Part shown: piece by piece, positions 48,979 through 59,634 of the stretch
Layout of the letters: each line of letters opens with the position of its first letter
Position numbering within the stretch: the stretch's first letter is position 1
Assembly (NCBI RefSeq): GCF_900129855.1
Contig: NZ_LT670819.1
Coordinates: 1,984,001 to 2,048,000, forward strand
Direction of reading: 5' to 3'
DNA: 64,000 bases
Origin: Streptomyces sp. 3214.6
GTDB taxonomy: Bacteria; Actinomycetota; Actinomycetes; Streptomycetales; Streptomycetaceae
Program-made: the position numbers and the translations under genes
The notes under the pieces: model-generated
What the model was told of the DNA's origin: nothing
The model's input: only the letters and a program-made list of their open reading frames with translations
The model's database searches: none

Positions 48979-49824
48979 TGGTTCGGTGCCCGAGAGTAGG
49001 CCCGACACGCGGCGGGCCGTCGTCGCGTCCCTGGCCGCTGTGAACGGCAGGGCGTTGCCGCCGGTGATGCGGAACGGCTCACCGGTGAGGGTGAGGTGGG
49101 CGCCGCCCGCCTCCTCGACCAGCAGCAGTCCGGCCGCGTGGTCCCAGGCCGCCTCCCAGGAGAAGGCTGTTGCGTCCAACTCGCCCCGGGCTATCGCGAG
49201 ATACTCCAGGCCGGCCGATCCGCACGCGCGCGGTGCGACCCCGTCCGTCCACAGCGCCAGCAGGGCGCGCTTCTGCTCGTCGGTCGTGTAGTCGGGGTGG
49301 GACGTGGCCACCGTCAGGTCGCGGCCTGCCTCGGGCGGGCCGGCGAAGAGACGCTCGCCGTTCAGGAAGGCACCGCCGCCGCGGACGGCCGTGGCCAGTT
49401 GGTCGCGGGCCGGAGCGTACGTCCAGGAAGCGAGCAGGACGCCGTGCCGGGCGAGGGCGACCAGGGTGCAGAAGCCGTCTTCGCCGCGCACGAACTGCCG
49501 GGTCCCGTCGACAGGGTCGACGATCCAGACCGGCGCGTCGCCCTGTATCGCCTCATAGGTCGCCGGGTTGGCGTGCACCGCTTCCTCGCCGACGACCACC
49601 GAGCCGGGCAGAAGGGCGCCGAGGGCCTCGGTGAGGAGCAGCTCGGCGTTGCGGTCGGCATCCGTCACCAGGTCGTGCGGGCCGCTCTTCTCGTCGATCT
49701 CATGCGCCGCGAGCTGCCGGAAGCGGGGCATGATCTCGGTCGCGGCGGCCTTGCGGACCGCCTCCTCCACGTCGGCCGAGTGGCGGGCGAGAAACTCGTC
49801 GATGGTTTCCGTGTCTCCGATCAT
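48967..49824 (-). CDS. Inositol-monophosphatase-family phosphatase
   Basis: The 285-residue protein has the Mg-dependent inositol monophosphatase fold. VVVGEEAVHANP is the Glu-Glu metal site, WIVDPVDGTRQFVRG the DPxDGT motif, and FSWEAAWDHAAGLLLVEEAGG the third metal site. Its substrate may be inositol phosphate, 3'-phosphoadenosine phosphate or histidinol phosphate. The ATG at 49824 lies one base after a GGAGG run, which is unusually close, so the start is a little uncertain. The stop codon lies in a tandem repeat. Confidence 0.9.
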   Translation of the reverse strand: MIGDTETIDEFLARHSADVEEAVRKAAATEIMPRFRQLAAHEIDEKSGPHDLVTDADRNAELLLTEALGALLPGSVVVGEEAVHANPATYEAIQGDAPVWIVDPVDGTRQFVRGEDGFCTLVALARHGVLLASWTYAPARDQLATAVRGGGAFLNGERLFAGPPEAGRDLTVATSHPDYTTDEQKRALLALWTDGVAPRACGSAGLEYLAIARGELDATAFSWEAAWDHAAGLLLVEEAGGAHLTLTGEPFRITGGNALPFTAARDATTARRVSGLLSGTEPRTR

Positions 49825-49901
49825 GCCTCCATGAGAGCACGCCCCACTGACAATCCTCGCCCGGCCGGTGCACACCGGGTGGAATCGGGATGAAGAAGCG
49901 G

Positions 49902-49941
49902 GGCGTGGGGTCAGCGGCCCAGGCGTGGGGTCAGCGGCCCA
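49902..49941 (-). repeat. Two perfect 20-bp tandem copies over the GGT-like gene stop
   Basis: GGCGTGGGGTCAGCGGCCCA is repeated exactly at 49902-49921 and 49922-49941. The minus-strand stop TCA lies at 49931-49933 in the gene-proximal copy, and the same trinucleotide recurs at 49911-49913 in the other. Confidence 0.96.
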
Positions 49942-51757
49942 CCGCATACCCCTGCATCCCGCGCGGGTTCGCGGCCGCGAGCAGGATCCCGGTCCGCGGG
50001 TCGCGGGCCACCGCGCACAGCCGGCCCTCGGACCACGGGTCGCCGACGGTGACGTCATGGCCGCGCCGCCGCAGCTCCTCCACCACCTCCGCCGGCATGC
50101 GCGACTCCACGGTGACGCTGCCGGGCCGCATGCCGCGCGGGTAGAAGGAACCGGGGAAGGCGTCGTTGTGCCAGTTCGGGGCGTCGATGGCCCCCTGGAG
50201 GTCGAGGGAGCCGCGCACCCGCGCGCGAAGGGCCACGGCCAGGAAGAAGTGCAGCTGCCACTGGTCCTGCTGGTCGCCCCCGGGCGTGCCGAACGCGAGT
50301 ACCGGCGCCCCGTCGCGCAGCGCGATCGAGGGGGTGAGGGTGGTGCGGGGGCGGCGCCCCGGCGTCAGCGAGTTCGGCAGGCCCTCCTCCAGCCAGGTCA
50401 TCTGCAGCCGGGTGCCGAGCGGGAAGCCCAGCTCGGGCACGACCGGGTTGGACTGCAGCCAGCCGCCGCTGGGCGTGGCGGCGACCATGTTGCCCCAGCG
50501 GTCGACGACGTCGAGGTGGCAGGTGTCGCCCCGGGTGAGTCCGTCACCGGTCACCTCCGGCTCGCCGGGCACCGGCGAGGCCGGTCCCTTGGCGACCGTC
50601 GGCTCGCCCGCGCCCATCGGGTCGAAGGCGGGGTCGTCTCCGTTGACGACGTGCGCGTGCGCGCTGAGCCGCGGGGTGCGCCCGCCGGGGCTGCCGGGTC
50701 GCAGCTCGTACGACGCCTTGTCGCCGATCAGCCGCCGCCGGTCGGCGTTGTAGTCGGCGTCGAGGAGCTCGCCGAGCGGGACCTCTGCCGCGTCGCCGTA
50801 CCAGGCCTCGCGGTCGGCCATGGCGAGCTTGCAGCCCTCGATCAGGAGGTGGACGTAGTCGGCGCCGCCGTGGGCGGGCAGCTCGGGCGGGAGCAGGGCG
50901 AGCTGCTGGAGGAGGGCCGGGCCCTGACTCCAGGGGCCGGCCTTGCACACCGTCCAGCCGTTCCAGTCGTACGTCGCCGGCGTCTCGTAGGTCGCGGACC
51001 AGCCGGCCAGGTCTGCGGCCGTGAGCGGGCCGGTGTGGCGCTCTCCGCTGGTGTCCAGGGTGGGCCGGGCGGCCTGGCGGACCAGCGCCTCGGCGATGAA
51101 CCCGGTCCGCCACACCTCCCGCGCGGCCTCGATCCGCGCCTGGCGGTCACCGGCGCCGGCGGTCTCGGCGAGCAGCCGCTTCCAGGTGGCGGCGAGGGCG
51201 GGGTTGCGCAGCAGCTCGCCGGTCCGCGGCGACTGCCCGCCGGGCAGGTACACCTCGGCCGAGGAGGTCCAGTCCGTCTCGAACAGTTGTCGTACGGTCT
51301 CGACGGTCGCGCCGACCTTCTCCACGGGCGCGTGGCCGTGCTCGGCGTACCCGATGGCGTACTTCAGCACGTCGGCGAGGGACTTGGTGCCGTGGTCGCG
51401 CAGGAGGAGCATCCAGGCGTCGAACGCGCCGGGCACGGCGGCGGCGAGCGGTCCGGTGCCGGGGACCAGGTCCAGGCCCAGCGCCCGGTAGTGCGCGACC
51501 GTGGCACCCGCGGGCGCCACGCCCTGACCGCACAGCACCCGCACCTCACCGGCCGCCGGGGCGAGCAGGATCGGCACCTCGCCGGCGGGGCCGTTGAGGT
51601 GCGGTTCGACGACGTGCAGGACGAAGGCGCCGGCGACGGCGGCGTCGTAGGCGTTGCCGCCGTCCTCCAGGACGGCCATCGCCGACTGGGAGGCCAGCCA
51701 GTGTGTGGAGGACACCATGCCGAACGTGCCCTGGAGGGTGGGTCGGGTGGTGAACAC
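49931..51757 (-). CDS. Gamma-glutamyltransferase-like amidohydrolase
   Basis: The 608-residue Ntn-hydrolase proenzyme has the gamma-glutamyltransferase layout. The segment TRGDTCHLDVVD contains the predicted self-cleavage nucleophile, Thr412, with TPSGGWLQSNP and TPGGDQQDQWQLHFF after it. There is no signal peptide, unlike many secreted GGTs, so it probably acts in the cytoplasm on glutathione-like or gamma-glutamyl amides. It may act on another acyl amide, as other Ntn hydrolases of this type do. The GTG start at 51757 is preceded by GAGGAG. Its stop lies in a 20-bp tandem duplication. Confidence 0.88.
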   Translation of the reverse strand: MFTTRPTLQGTFGMVSSTHWLASQSAMAVLEDGGNAYDAAVAGAFVLHVVEPHLNGPAGEVPILLAPAAGEVRVLCGQGVAPAGATVAHYRALGLDLVPGTGPLAAAVPGAFDAWMLLLRDHGTKSLADVLKYAIGYAEHGHAPVEKVGATVETVRQLFETDWTSSAEVYLPGGQSPRTGELLRNPALAATWKRLLAETAGAGDRQARIEAAREVWRTGFIAEALVRQAARPTLDTSGERHTGPLTAADLAGWSATYETPATYDWNGWTVCKAGPWSQGPALLQQLALLPPELPAHGGADYVHLLIEGCKLAMADREAWYGDAAEVPLGELLDADYNADRRRLIGDKASYELRPGSPGGRTPRLSAHAHVVNGDDPAFDPMGAGEPTVAKGPASPVPGEPEVTGDGLTRGDTCHLDVVDRWGNMVAATPSGGWLQSNPVVPELGFPLGTRLQMTWLEEGLPNSLTPGRRPRTTLTPSIALRDGAPVLAFGTPGGDQQDQWQLHFFLAVALRARVRGSLDLQGAIDAPNWHNDAFPGSFYPRGMRPGSVTVESRMPAEVVEELRRRGHDVTVGDPWSEGRLCAVARDPRTGILLAAANPRGMQGYAVGR

Positions 51758-52029
51758 GAGTGCTCCTCAACTCACGACGGCCGCTCTCGTGATCGTACGC
51801 ACGGGCCCGTCATGCCGGGCCGCGATCACTCGAACCCGTGCTCCCTTCCGTGGGTCCGGGCCGCCGCTATGCCCCGTGAAGAGCCGTGATGTCCCGGTCG
51901 GGCCGGGCCCCTTCGTCACCGCGCCGCCACGGAGCGAGTTTTCGCTTCCGCCCCACCGGGAGTCGTGTGACACTGGCGTCTTCGTCCGCATCGCGGACTC
52001 GTCCGCACCGTCCCCCACGAAAGTGCGCC

Positions 52030-52698
52030 GTGCGCTCTCTCCCACTGCCGCTCGCCCTCACCGCGCGCCTGTCCCCGGTGGCCGTGCTGGCCTGCGCGGG
52101 CTGGGCGCTGACGTCCGGCCCGCTCACCGAAACACAGGACACGGCGAGCAAGGACACGCAGAGAACCCAGTCCCAGAAGGCGTCCGACCCTTCCTCCACC
52201 GCCGCACCCAAGACGTACTCCGCGGCGCCCGCCCCCTGCACCAGCGTGGCCGCGAAAACGGTTGCCGCGCTTGTTCCCGGCGCCAAGACGGCGGGCAAGG
52301 AGATCCCGTCCACGGACGCCGCCCTGCGCCGCACCTGTTCCTGGAACGCGCTCAAGGGATACGACTACCGGTGGCTCGACATCTCGTTCGAGATCATGGA
52401 TTCGAACGATGCGGCGCAGAGTTCGTACAAGGCGCGTCTCGGGGAGAAGAGCGGCGGCGGGGCGGTCCCAGGGCTCGGCAACGCGGGCTACTCGGTGGTG
52501 AACCTCACGACGGAGGACAAGCAGCAGACCCGGGAGGGCGTCGTCATCGCCCAGGTGTCCAACGCGCTGGTGGTCGTCAACTACAACGGCAGCGACTTCG
52601 AGACGAAGAAGGCGCCCAGCACGGACGAGATCAACAAGGGTGCGATCAAGGCCGCGAAGGAAGCGGTGGCCGCCCTGCAGAACGGCACGAAGAGCTGA
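52030..52698 (+). CDS. Putative secreted lipoprotein, DUF3558-like
   Basis: The 222-residue protein begins with a lipoprotein signal: VRSLPLPL, a hydrophobic core, and the lipobox V-L-A-C at about residue 20. A Ser/Thr/Gln-rich linker (about 30-60) leads to a compact domain with CTSVAAKTVAALVPGA, CSWNALKGYDYRWLDISFE and GLGNAGYSVVN, resembling DUF3558 cell-surface proteins of actinobacteria. Two Cys in the mature domain could form a disulfide. Function is unknown. The start is taken at GTG 52030 with GAAAG upstream; upstream open frame lacks protein-like character. Confidence 0.72.
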   Translation: MRSLPLPLALTARLSPVAVLACAGWALTSGPLTETQDTASKDTQRTQSQKASDPSSTAAPKTYSAAPAPCTSVAAKTVAALVPGAKTAGKEIPSTDAALRRTCSWNALKGYDYRWLDISFEIMDSNDAAQSSYKARLGEKSGGGAVPGLGNAGYSVVNLTTEDKQQTREGVVIAQVSNALVVVNYNGSDFETKKAPSTDEINKGAIKAAKEAVAALQNGTKS

Positions 52699-52712
52699 GA
52701 GCCTGACCTCGA

Positions 52713-52762
52713 ACACGGAAGCGGCCGAAGGAGCTGAGCAGCTTCTTCGGCCGTTCCCGTGT
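52713..52762. terminator. Hairpin terminator between lipoprotein and NCS1 transporter genes
   Basis: ACACGGAAGCGGCCGAAG (52713-52730) pairs with 52745-52762 across 18 positions with two mismatches, and an inner AGCTGAGCAGCT adds a second stem. It lies between two convergent genes and can terminate both. Confidence 0.88.
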
Positions 52763-52778
52763 CCCGTGCCGTCGACCG

Positions 52779-54308
<1,530 letters not shown>

Positions 54309-54441
54309 GGGCAGGCCAATCAAACGAGGGGCGGATCCGGAAAGGCCGTGCGGGATCTCCGGTCCCCTCCTCCGGGAATGCCGCAGGAGGGGAGAACTGG
54401 AGTGGGGGGTGGGGAGTCGAGCGGGGTGATCCGGGCGGGGA

Positions 54442-55461
54442 TCAGCCGTTGACGGCCGGGATCACCGTCGTGCCGTACGCGTCGATGACCTTCTCCTGCG
54501 CGTCGTGCATGTCGTAGACGGCGAACTGGTCGACGCCCAGCTCGCGCAGGGCGTTCAGCTTCTCGATGTGCTTCTCGACCGGCCCGATGAGGCAGAACCG
54601 GTCGACGATCTCGTCGGGCACGAACTCGGTGTCGGGGTTGTCGCTGCGCCCGTGGTGCGAGTAGTCGTACCCCTGACGTGCCTTGATGTAGTCGGTGAGC
54701 TCCTCGGGGACCTGGGAGGAGTGTTCGCCGTACTTGGACACCAGGTCGGCGACGTGGTTGCCGACCATGCCGCCGAACCACCGGCACTGGTCGCGGGCGT
54801 GGGCGAGCGCCTCGGGCGAGTCGTCCTCGGTGACGTACGCGGGGGCGGCGACGCAGATCTTCACCTCGGACGGGTCGCGTCCGGCGGCGACGGCCGCGTC
54901 CTTGACGGCCTTCACCATGTACTCGGTGAGGTACAGGTCGGCGAGCTGGAGGATGAAGCCGTCGGCCTCCTCGCCGGTCATCTTCAGCGCCTTGGGTCCG
55001 TACGCGGCCATCCAGACGGGGAGCCGGGCGTCCTCCTTGATCCAGGGGAACCTGACGACCGTGCCGCCGAGGTCGGCCTCCCGGCCCGAGCCGAGCGCCC
55101 GGATGACCTTCATGGCCTCGCTGATCCGGGCGAGGGTGTTCGGGGTGCGGCCGGCGACGCGCATCGCGGAGTCGCCGCGGCCGATGCCGCAGACCGTGCG
55201 GTTGCCGAACATGTCGTTGAGCGTGGCGAAGGTGGAGGCGGTGACCTCCCAGGTGCGGGTGCCGGGGTTCGTCACCATCGGGCCGACCGTCAACGTGCTG
55301 GTGTTGGCGAGGATCTGACTGTAGATCACAAAGGGTTCCTGCCAGAGCACCGCGGAGTCGAAGGTCCAGCCGTAGGTGAAACCGCTGCGCTCGGCGCGCT
55401 GCATCAGGCTGACGACCTTCGAGGCCGGCGGGTCGGTCTGCAGGACGAGTCCGAAGTCCAT
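54442..55461 (-). CDS. F420-dependent LLM-class oxidoreductase (TIGR03842-like)
   Basis: The 339-residue protein has the luciferase-like monooxygenase TIM-barrel fold. Motifs include MDFGLVLQTDPPASKVV, FGNRTVCGIGRGDSAMRVAGR (the coenzyme loop), and PVWMAAYGPKALKMTGEEADGFILQLADL. It resembles the TIGR03842 F420-type group. It lies 12 bp after the dihydropyrimidinase gene with AGGAG upstream, so it is co-transcribed with pyrimidine catabolism. No dihydropyrimidine dehydrogenase gene is present, so this enzyme may act on the ring; RutA, which opens uracil oxidatively, is also an LLM protein. The reaction is not established. Confidence 0.87.
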   Translation of the reverse strand: MDFGLVLQTDPPASKVVSLMQRAERSGFTYGWTFDSAVLWQEPFVIYSQILANTSTLTVGPMVTNPGTRTWEVTASTFATLNDMFGNRTVCGIGRGDSAMRVAGRTPNTLARISEAMKVIRALGSGREADLGGTVVRFPWIKEDARLPVWMAAYGPKALKMTGEEADGFILQLADLYLTEYMVKAVKDAAVAAGRDPSEVKICVAAPAYVTEDDSPEALAHARDQCRWFGGMVGNHVADLVSKYGEHSSQVPEELTDYIKARQGYDYSHHGRSDNPDTEFVPDEIVDRFCLIGPVEKHIEKLNALRELGVDQFAVYDMHDAQEKVIDAYGTTVIPAVNG

Positions 55462-55473
55462 GGTGCGCTGCTC

Positions 55474-56877
55474 CTAGTTGAGGTACTGACAGGTGGAGCG
55501 CGGGGTGTAGACGCCGTGCCCGGCGTGTCCGGTGTACTCCCGCTCGGTGATGACGAGTTCGCCGCGCGAGAGGACCGTCTCGACACGGCCGGTGAGGCGC
55601 TTGCCCTCGTATGCCGAGTAGTCGACGTTCATGTGGTGCGTCTCGGCGGAGACGGTCTGCTCGGCGTGCGGGTCGTAGATGACGACGTCGGCGTCGGCCC
55701 CCGGCGCGATGGTGCCCTTCTTCGGGTACATGCCGAACATCCGGGCCGGGGTGGCACAGGCGATCTCGATCCAGCGGCGGCGGCTGATGTGGCCGTCGAC
55801 GACGGCCTGGTGGAGCAGGTCCATGCGGTTCTCGACGCCCGGCAGCCCGTTGGGGATCTTCGAGAAGTCGCCCCGGCCGAGCTCCTTCTGGCCCACGAAG
55901 CAGAAGGGGCAGTGGTCCGTCGACACCACCTGGAGGTCGTTGGTCCGCAGGCCCTGCCACAGCTTGGCCTGGTGCTCCTTCGGCCGCAGCGGGGTGCTGC
56001 ACACATACTTCGAGCCCTCGAAGTCGGGCTCCGCGAGGTTGTCGGTCGACAGGAACAGGTACTGCGGGCAGGTCTCGCCGAAGACGTTCAGCCCCTCGTC
56101 GCGTGCCCTGGCGAGTTCCGCGACCGCTTCCATCGCCGATACGTGCACCACGTACAGCGGAGCGCCCGCGACCTGCGCGAGTTTGATGGCGCGGTGGGTG
56201 GCCTCGGCCTCCAGCAGCGCCTTGCGCACTTCGCCGTGGTACCGCGGATCCGTCTCGCCGCGCGCCAGCGCCTGCTCGACCAGGACGTCGATGGCGATAC
56301 CGTTTTCCGCGTGCATCATGATCAGTCCGCCGTTCTCGGCGGAGCGCTGCATGGCGCGCAGGATCTGGCCGTCGTCGCTGTAGAAGACGCCGGGGTAGGC
56401 CATGAACTGCTTGAAGGACGTGACGCCCTCCTCCACCAGCAGGTCCATCTCCTTGAGCGTGTCCTGGTTCACGTCGGAGACGATCATGTGGAAGGCGTAG
56501 TCGATCGCGCAGGTGCCCTCCGCCTTGGCGTGCCAGGCGTCCAGGCCCTCGCGCAGGGTGTGGCCGACGCTCTGCACGGCGAAGTCGACGATGGTCGTCG
56601 TACCGCCCCAGGCGGCCGCCCGGGTTCCGGTCTCGAAGGTGTCGGAGGCGAAGGTGCCGCCGAACGGCAGCTCCATGTGGGTGTGGGCGTCGACCCCGCC
56701 CGGGATCACGTACTTCCCGGTGGCGTCGATGACGCGCTCGGCGCTCCAGGCCTCGGCGGCCGGGGTGCCGGAGGCGGCGAGGGCGGCGATACGGCCGTCC
56801 TCGATCAGGACGTCGGCGTGGATCTCGTCGGACGCGGTGATGACGAGGCCACCCCGGATGACGGTACGGCTGCTCAT
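55474..56877 (-). CDS. Dihydropyrimidinase / hydantoinase
   Basis: The 467-residue amidohydrolase opens dihydrouracil, dihydrothymine or hydantoin rings to N-carbamoyl amino acids. The zinc-binding set is present: GGVDAHTHMELPFGG, the carbamylated Lys in VTSFKQFMAYPG, MMHAENG, YVVHVSA and VVSTDHCPF. The usual family length is about 460. The ATG at 56877 has GGAGAGGGAG upstream and gives the MSSRTVIRGG family start. It is the central enzyme of the pathway, between beta-ureidopropionase genes and the F420-type oxidoreductase. Confidence 0.95.
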   Translation of the reverse strand: MSSRTVIRGGLVITASDEIHADVLIEDGRIAALAASGTPAAEAWSAERVIDATGKYVIPGGVDAHTHMELPFGGTFASDTFETGTRAAAWGGTTTIVDFAVQSVGHTLREGLDAWHAKAEGTCAIDYAFHMIVSDVNQDTLKEMDLLVEEGVTSFKQFMAYPGVFYSDDGQILRAMQRSAENGGLIMMHAENGIAIDVLVEQALARGETDPRYHGEVRKALLEAEATHRAIKLAQVAGAPLYVVHVSAMEAVAELARARDEGLNVFGETCPQYLFLSTDNLAEPDFEGSKYVCSTPLRPKEHQAKLWQGLRTNDLQVVSTDHCPFCFVGQKELGRGDFSKIPNGLPGVENRMDLLHQAVVDGHISRRRWIEIACATPARMFGMYPKKGTIAPGADADVVIYDPHAEQTVSAETHHMNVDYSAYEGKRLTGRVETVLSRGELVITEREYTGHAGHGVYTPRSTCQYLN

Positions 56878-56997
56878 ACTCCCTCTCCTGCCGTGCTCAA
56901 CACTGGTGTGCGGGTCGGTCGGCGCCGCCGGTCGGGCCCCGTGCACCGGACCGGCGGCGAGCGCTGCGACTGCGGCCGAGCGGGCGGCCGCGGCCGG

Positions 56998-57840
56998 CTA
57001 CGGAGCGGTGAGCGGCGGGTAGGCGTCGGGACGGCGGTCCCGGTAGAACTGCCAGCGGTCGCGCACCTCGCGCAGCTTGGCCATGTCGAGATCGCGGACG
57101 ACGAGTTCGCTCTCCTTGTCGCTCGCCACCTCGCCGACGAACTGGGCCTCCGGGTCCACGAAGTACGAGGTCCCGTAGAAGTCGTTGTCGCCGAGTTCCT
57201 CGACGCCGACCCGGTTGATCGCGCCCACGAAGTACTCGTTGGCGACGGCCGCCGCCGGCTGCTCCAGCTGCCACAGGTAGGCGGACAGGCCCCGTGAGGT
57301 GGCCGAGGGGTTGAAGACGATCTCCGCGCCCGCCAGCCCCAGCGCGCGCCAGCCCTCCGGGAAGTGGCGGTCGTAGCAGATGTAGACGCCGATCTTTCCG
57401 ACGGCCGTGTCGAACACCGGCCAGCCCACGTTCCCCGGGCGGAAGTAGAACTTCTCCCAGAAACCGTTTACCTGCGGGATGTGGTGCTTGCGGTACTTGC
57501 CGAGGTACGAGCCGTCCGCGTCGATCACGGCGGCGGTGTTGTAGAGGACCCCCGGCTGCTCCTCCTCGTACATCGGCAGCACCAGCACGATGCCGTGTTC
57601 CCGGGCGAGCGCCTGGAAACGCTCGACGATGGGGCCGTCGGGGATCTGCTCGGCGTACTCGTAGAACTGCGGGTCCTGGACCTGGCAGAAGTACGGTCCG
57701 TAGAACAGCTCCTGGAAACACAGGACCTGAGCACCCTGGGCGGCCGCGTCGCGCACCGCCTGCTCGTGGACCTGGATCATCGATTCCTTGTCGCCGGTCC
57801 AGGCCGTCTGGAAAATCGCGGCACGGATCACTCTGCTCAT
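56998..57840 (-). CDS. Nitrilase-superfamily amidohydrolase, probable beta-ureidopropionase (copy 1)
   Basis: The 280-residue protein is a carbon-nitrogen hydrolase. The catalytic triad is visible: Glu in LCFQELFYGPYF, Lys in YRKHHIPQV, and Cys in VYICYDRHFPEGW. In this cluster it should hydrolyse N-carbamoyl-beta-alanine to beta-alanine, ammonia and CO2, downstream of dihydropyrimidinase. GGAGG is well placed before the ATG at 57840. A second gene of the same length (60915-61757) encodes a close paralog. Two direct repeats lie upstream and may control the operon. Confidence 0.9.
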   Translation of the reverse strand: MSRVIRAAIFQTAWTGDKESMIQVHEQAVRDAAAQGAQVLCFQELFYGPYFCQVQDPQFYEYAEQIPDGPIVERFQALAREHGIVLVLPMYEEEQPGVLYNTAAVIDADGSYLGKYRKHHIPQVNGFWEKFYFRPGNVGWPVFDTAVGKIGVYICYDRHFPEGWRALGLAGAEIVFNPSATSRGLSAYLWQLEQPAAAVANEYFVGAINRVGVEELGDNDFYGTSYFVDPEAQFVGEVASDKESELVVRDLDMAKLREVRDRWQFYRDRRPDAYPPLTAP

Positions 57841-57905
57841 CGGGACCTCCGGTCGCTCGGTGTGCGAGGAGCCTAGAAAGGCCGGAAGACCCATTTGAGT
57901 TGCAC

Positions 57906-57949
57906 CGTGTCACGTCTGCGGGCGTCCGGCGTGCCAGCGTGTCACGTCT
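57906..57949 (-). promoter_or_regulatory. Direct-repeat operator candidate upstream of the pyrimidine operon
   Basis: CGTGTCACGTCT occurs at 57906-57917 and again at 57938-57949, spaced 32 bp, three helical turns. A TAGGCT -10-like hexamer on the minus strand lies at 57875-57870, about 31 bp nearer the gene, and no good -35 is seen, as expected for an activated promoter. A PucR-family gene reads toward it and could supply the activator. Confidence 0.5.
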
Positions 57950-58021
57950 TGGTCGCCCCATGTTTCACCGCCGTTTTCCCAGGTCGTTTCATGTTTCCGG
58001 GCGGTTGCCGCCGCCCGCGGG

Positions 58022-59605
58022 TCAGCCCTGTTGAGCGTCGTGCGCGAGAAGCGCGATGTGCACCGAGGCGGCCTGTTCGAAGTCGTCCAGGTCCACGCCC
58101 AGCCGGCCCTCTATCGCCTCCAGCCGCCGGTACAGCGCGGGCCGGGAGACATGATGGAGCTGGGCGGTGCGGGACTTGTTGCGGCCGGTGGCCAGATAGG
58201 TCCGCAGCACGGCGAGCAGGTCCTCGCCCGCCGCGCACAGCAGCCCGTCGAGCTCTCGCTCCGCGAAGGACTGCACATGCGGGTCGTCCCGCAGCAGCCG
58301 GACCAGGCCCCGCAGATGGACGTCCTTGAGGCGGACGACGGCCGGGAGGTCGAGGGCGGCCGAGGAGTCGGCCACGGCGTCGGCGACGTGCTGGGCCTCA
58401 CGCAGTCCGGCGGGCACGTCCTCCCAGACGGTGCGCGGGTCGGCCGCCGCGACGACCCTGCGGGCCTGACCCGACTCCGTCCGCAGCCGGGCGGCGAAGT
58501 GCGCGGCGAGTGCGTCGGCGTCCTGGTCGCGGGCGAGGCTGAGCAGGACCGCCGTCGCCCCGTCCGCGAGTTCGGCGACCAGGCCCGGCATCCCCAACAA
58601 CCGCAGTGTCCGGTCGAGTTCGGCCAGGTCCCCGTCGCGCACGACCAGCGGGACGAAGGTGCGCCGGTTGACGGGGAGTCCGGCCGCCCGGGCCCGGGGC
58701 AGCAGCTGCCGGGCCGGTACGACGCCGGAGATCAGGTCGGTGAGCAGGCTCTGCGCGGACTGCTCCTCCCAGGTGTGGGCGGAGGCGCCGCCGAGCATGC
58801 GGTGCAGGACGAGGGCCTCGGCGGCCCGGTCGGCGAGCAGCCGTCCGCCCGCGGTGTCGCCGCGGTGCCCGCAGAGCATGATCTGCCCCCACCGTTCGCC
58901 GCGTCCGCCGAGTTCGGCGCGGATCCAGCCGTCGCCCTCGTTGCCGCCGGCCTGCCGGGCGATGCGCTCCCAGTCCCGCAGCACGTCGTCGACCGCCGAC
59001 CGCTCCCCCGCCGTCGCCAGCACCCGGTGGGCGAGGTTGGTGACGACGACGGGGCAGGCCGCGTGCTGGGCGATCTCGTCGAGCAGCAGTTGCAGCGGAG
59101 CCCCCGCGGTGATCAGTGCGGTGAGCGCGGTCCGTACGGCCTCCGACAGGCTGACGGCGGCAAACTTGCGCCGGACCAGCCGGGACTGGACCTCCTCCGT
59201 CAACTCGGCGAAGGGGAAGGGCCGATGGAGCACGATCATGGGCAGCCCGCACCGCTCGGCGGCCCGCCGCATCACGTCCGGCGGGGTGGGAAAGGCGCGG
59301 CCGAGGCCCAGCACCACGGCCGCGGCCTCCGCCCGGTGCAGGGACCGGATGTACTCGGTCTGCGCGCTCTCGTCGCCGGCCAGCAGCACGCCGGTGGTGA
59401 GGACCATCTCGCCGCCGCTGAGCATCACGCCCACGTCCGCCGCCTCGGCGACGTGCACCCAGCGCACCGGCCGGTCGAGCTGCGCAGCACCGGCGACCAC
59501 CTCGGGCTCGCCGGCCAACACCCGTTCCAGGGCCAGGACCTGACGGATCGACAGGGCGGGTTCCAGAGGCTCTACGGGCCCCCAGGGCTCCAAGGTGATG
59601 GTCAT
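58022..59605 (-). CDS. PucR-family transcriptional regulator
   Basis: The 527-residue protein has the PucR layout. The N-terminal PucR ligand domain spans about 18-150 (SIRQVLALERVLAGEPEVVAGAAQLDRPVRWVHVAE). A GGDEF-like central region follows. The C-terminal helix-turn-helix domain covers about 455-520 (VLRTYLATGRNKSRTAQLHHVSRPALYRRLEAIEGRLGVDL). It is the likely pathway-specific activator of this pyrimidine/hydantoin cluster. The aminotransferase gene ends 29 bp upstream, so it is probably in the same transcript as the amidohydrolase and aminotransferase. Confidence 0.93.
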   Translation of the reverse strand: MTITLEPWGPVEPLEPALSIRQVLALERVLAGEPEVVAGAAQLDRPVRWVHVAEAADVGVMLSGGEMVLTTGVLLAGDESAQTEYIRSLHRAEAAAVVLGLGRAFPTPPDVMRRAAERCGLPMIVLHRPFPFAELTEEVQSRLVRRKFAAVSLSEAVRTALTALITAGAPLQLLLDEIAQHAACPVVVTNLAHRVLATAGERSAVDDVLRDWERIARQAGGNEGDGWIRAELGGRGERWGQIMLCGHRGDTAGGRLLADRAAEALVLHRMLGGASAHTWEEQSAQSLLTDLISGVVPARQLLPRARAAGLPVNRRTFVPLVVRDGDLAELDRTLRLLGMPGLVAELADGATAVLLSLARDQDADALAAHFAARLRTESGQARRVVAAADPRTVWEDVPAGLREAQHVADAVADSSAALDLPAVVRLKDVHLRGLVRLLRDDPHVQSFAERELDGLLCAAGEDLLAVLRTYLATGRNKSRTAQLHHVSRPALYRRLEAIEGRLGVDLDDFEQAASVHIALLAHDAQQG

Positions 59606-59634
59606 GGCGATGTGTTCCCTTGCTCAGGCCGGCA

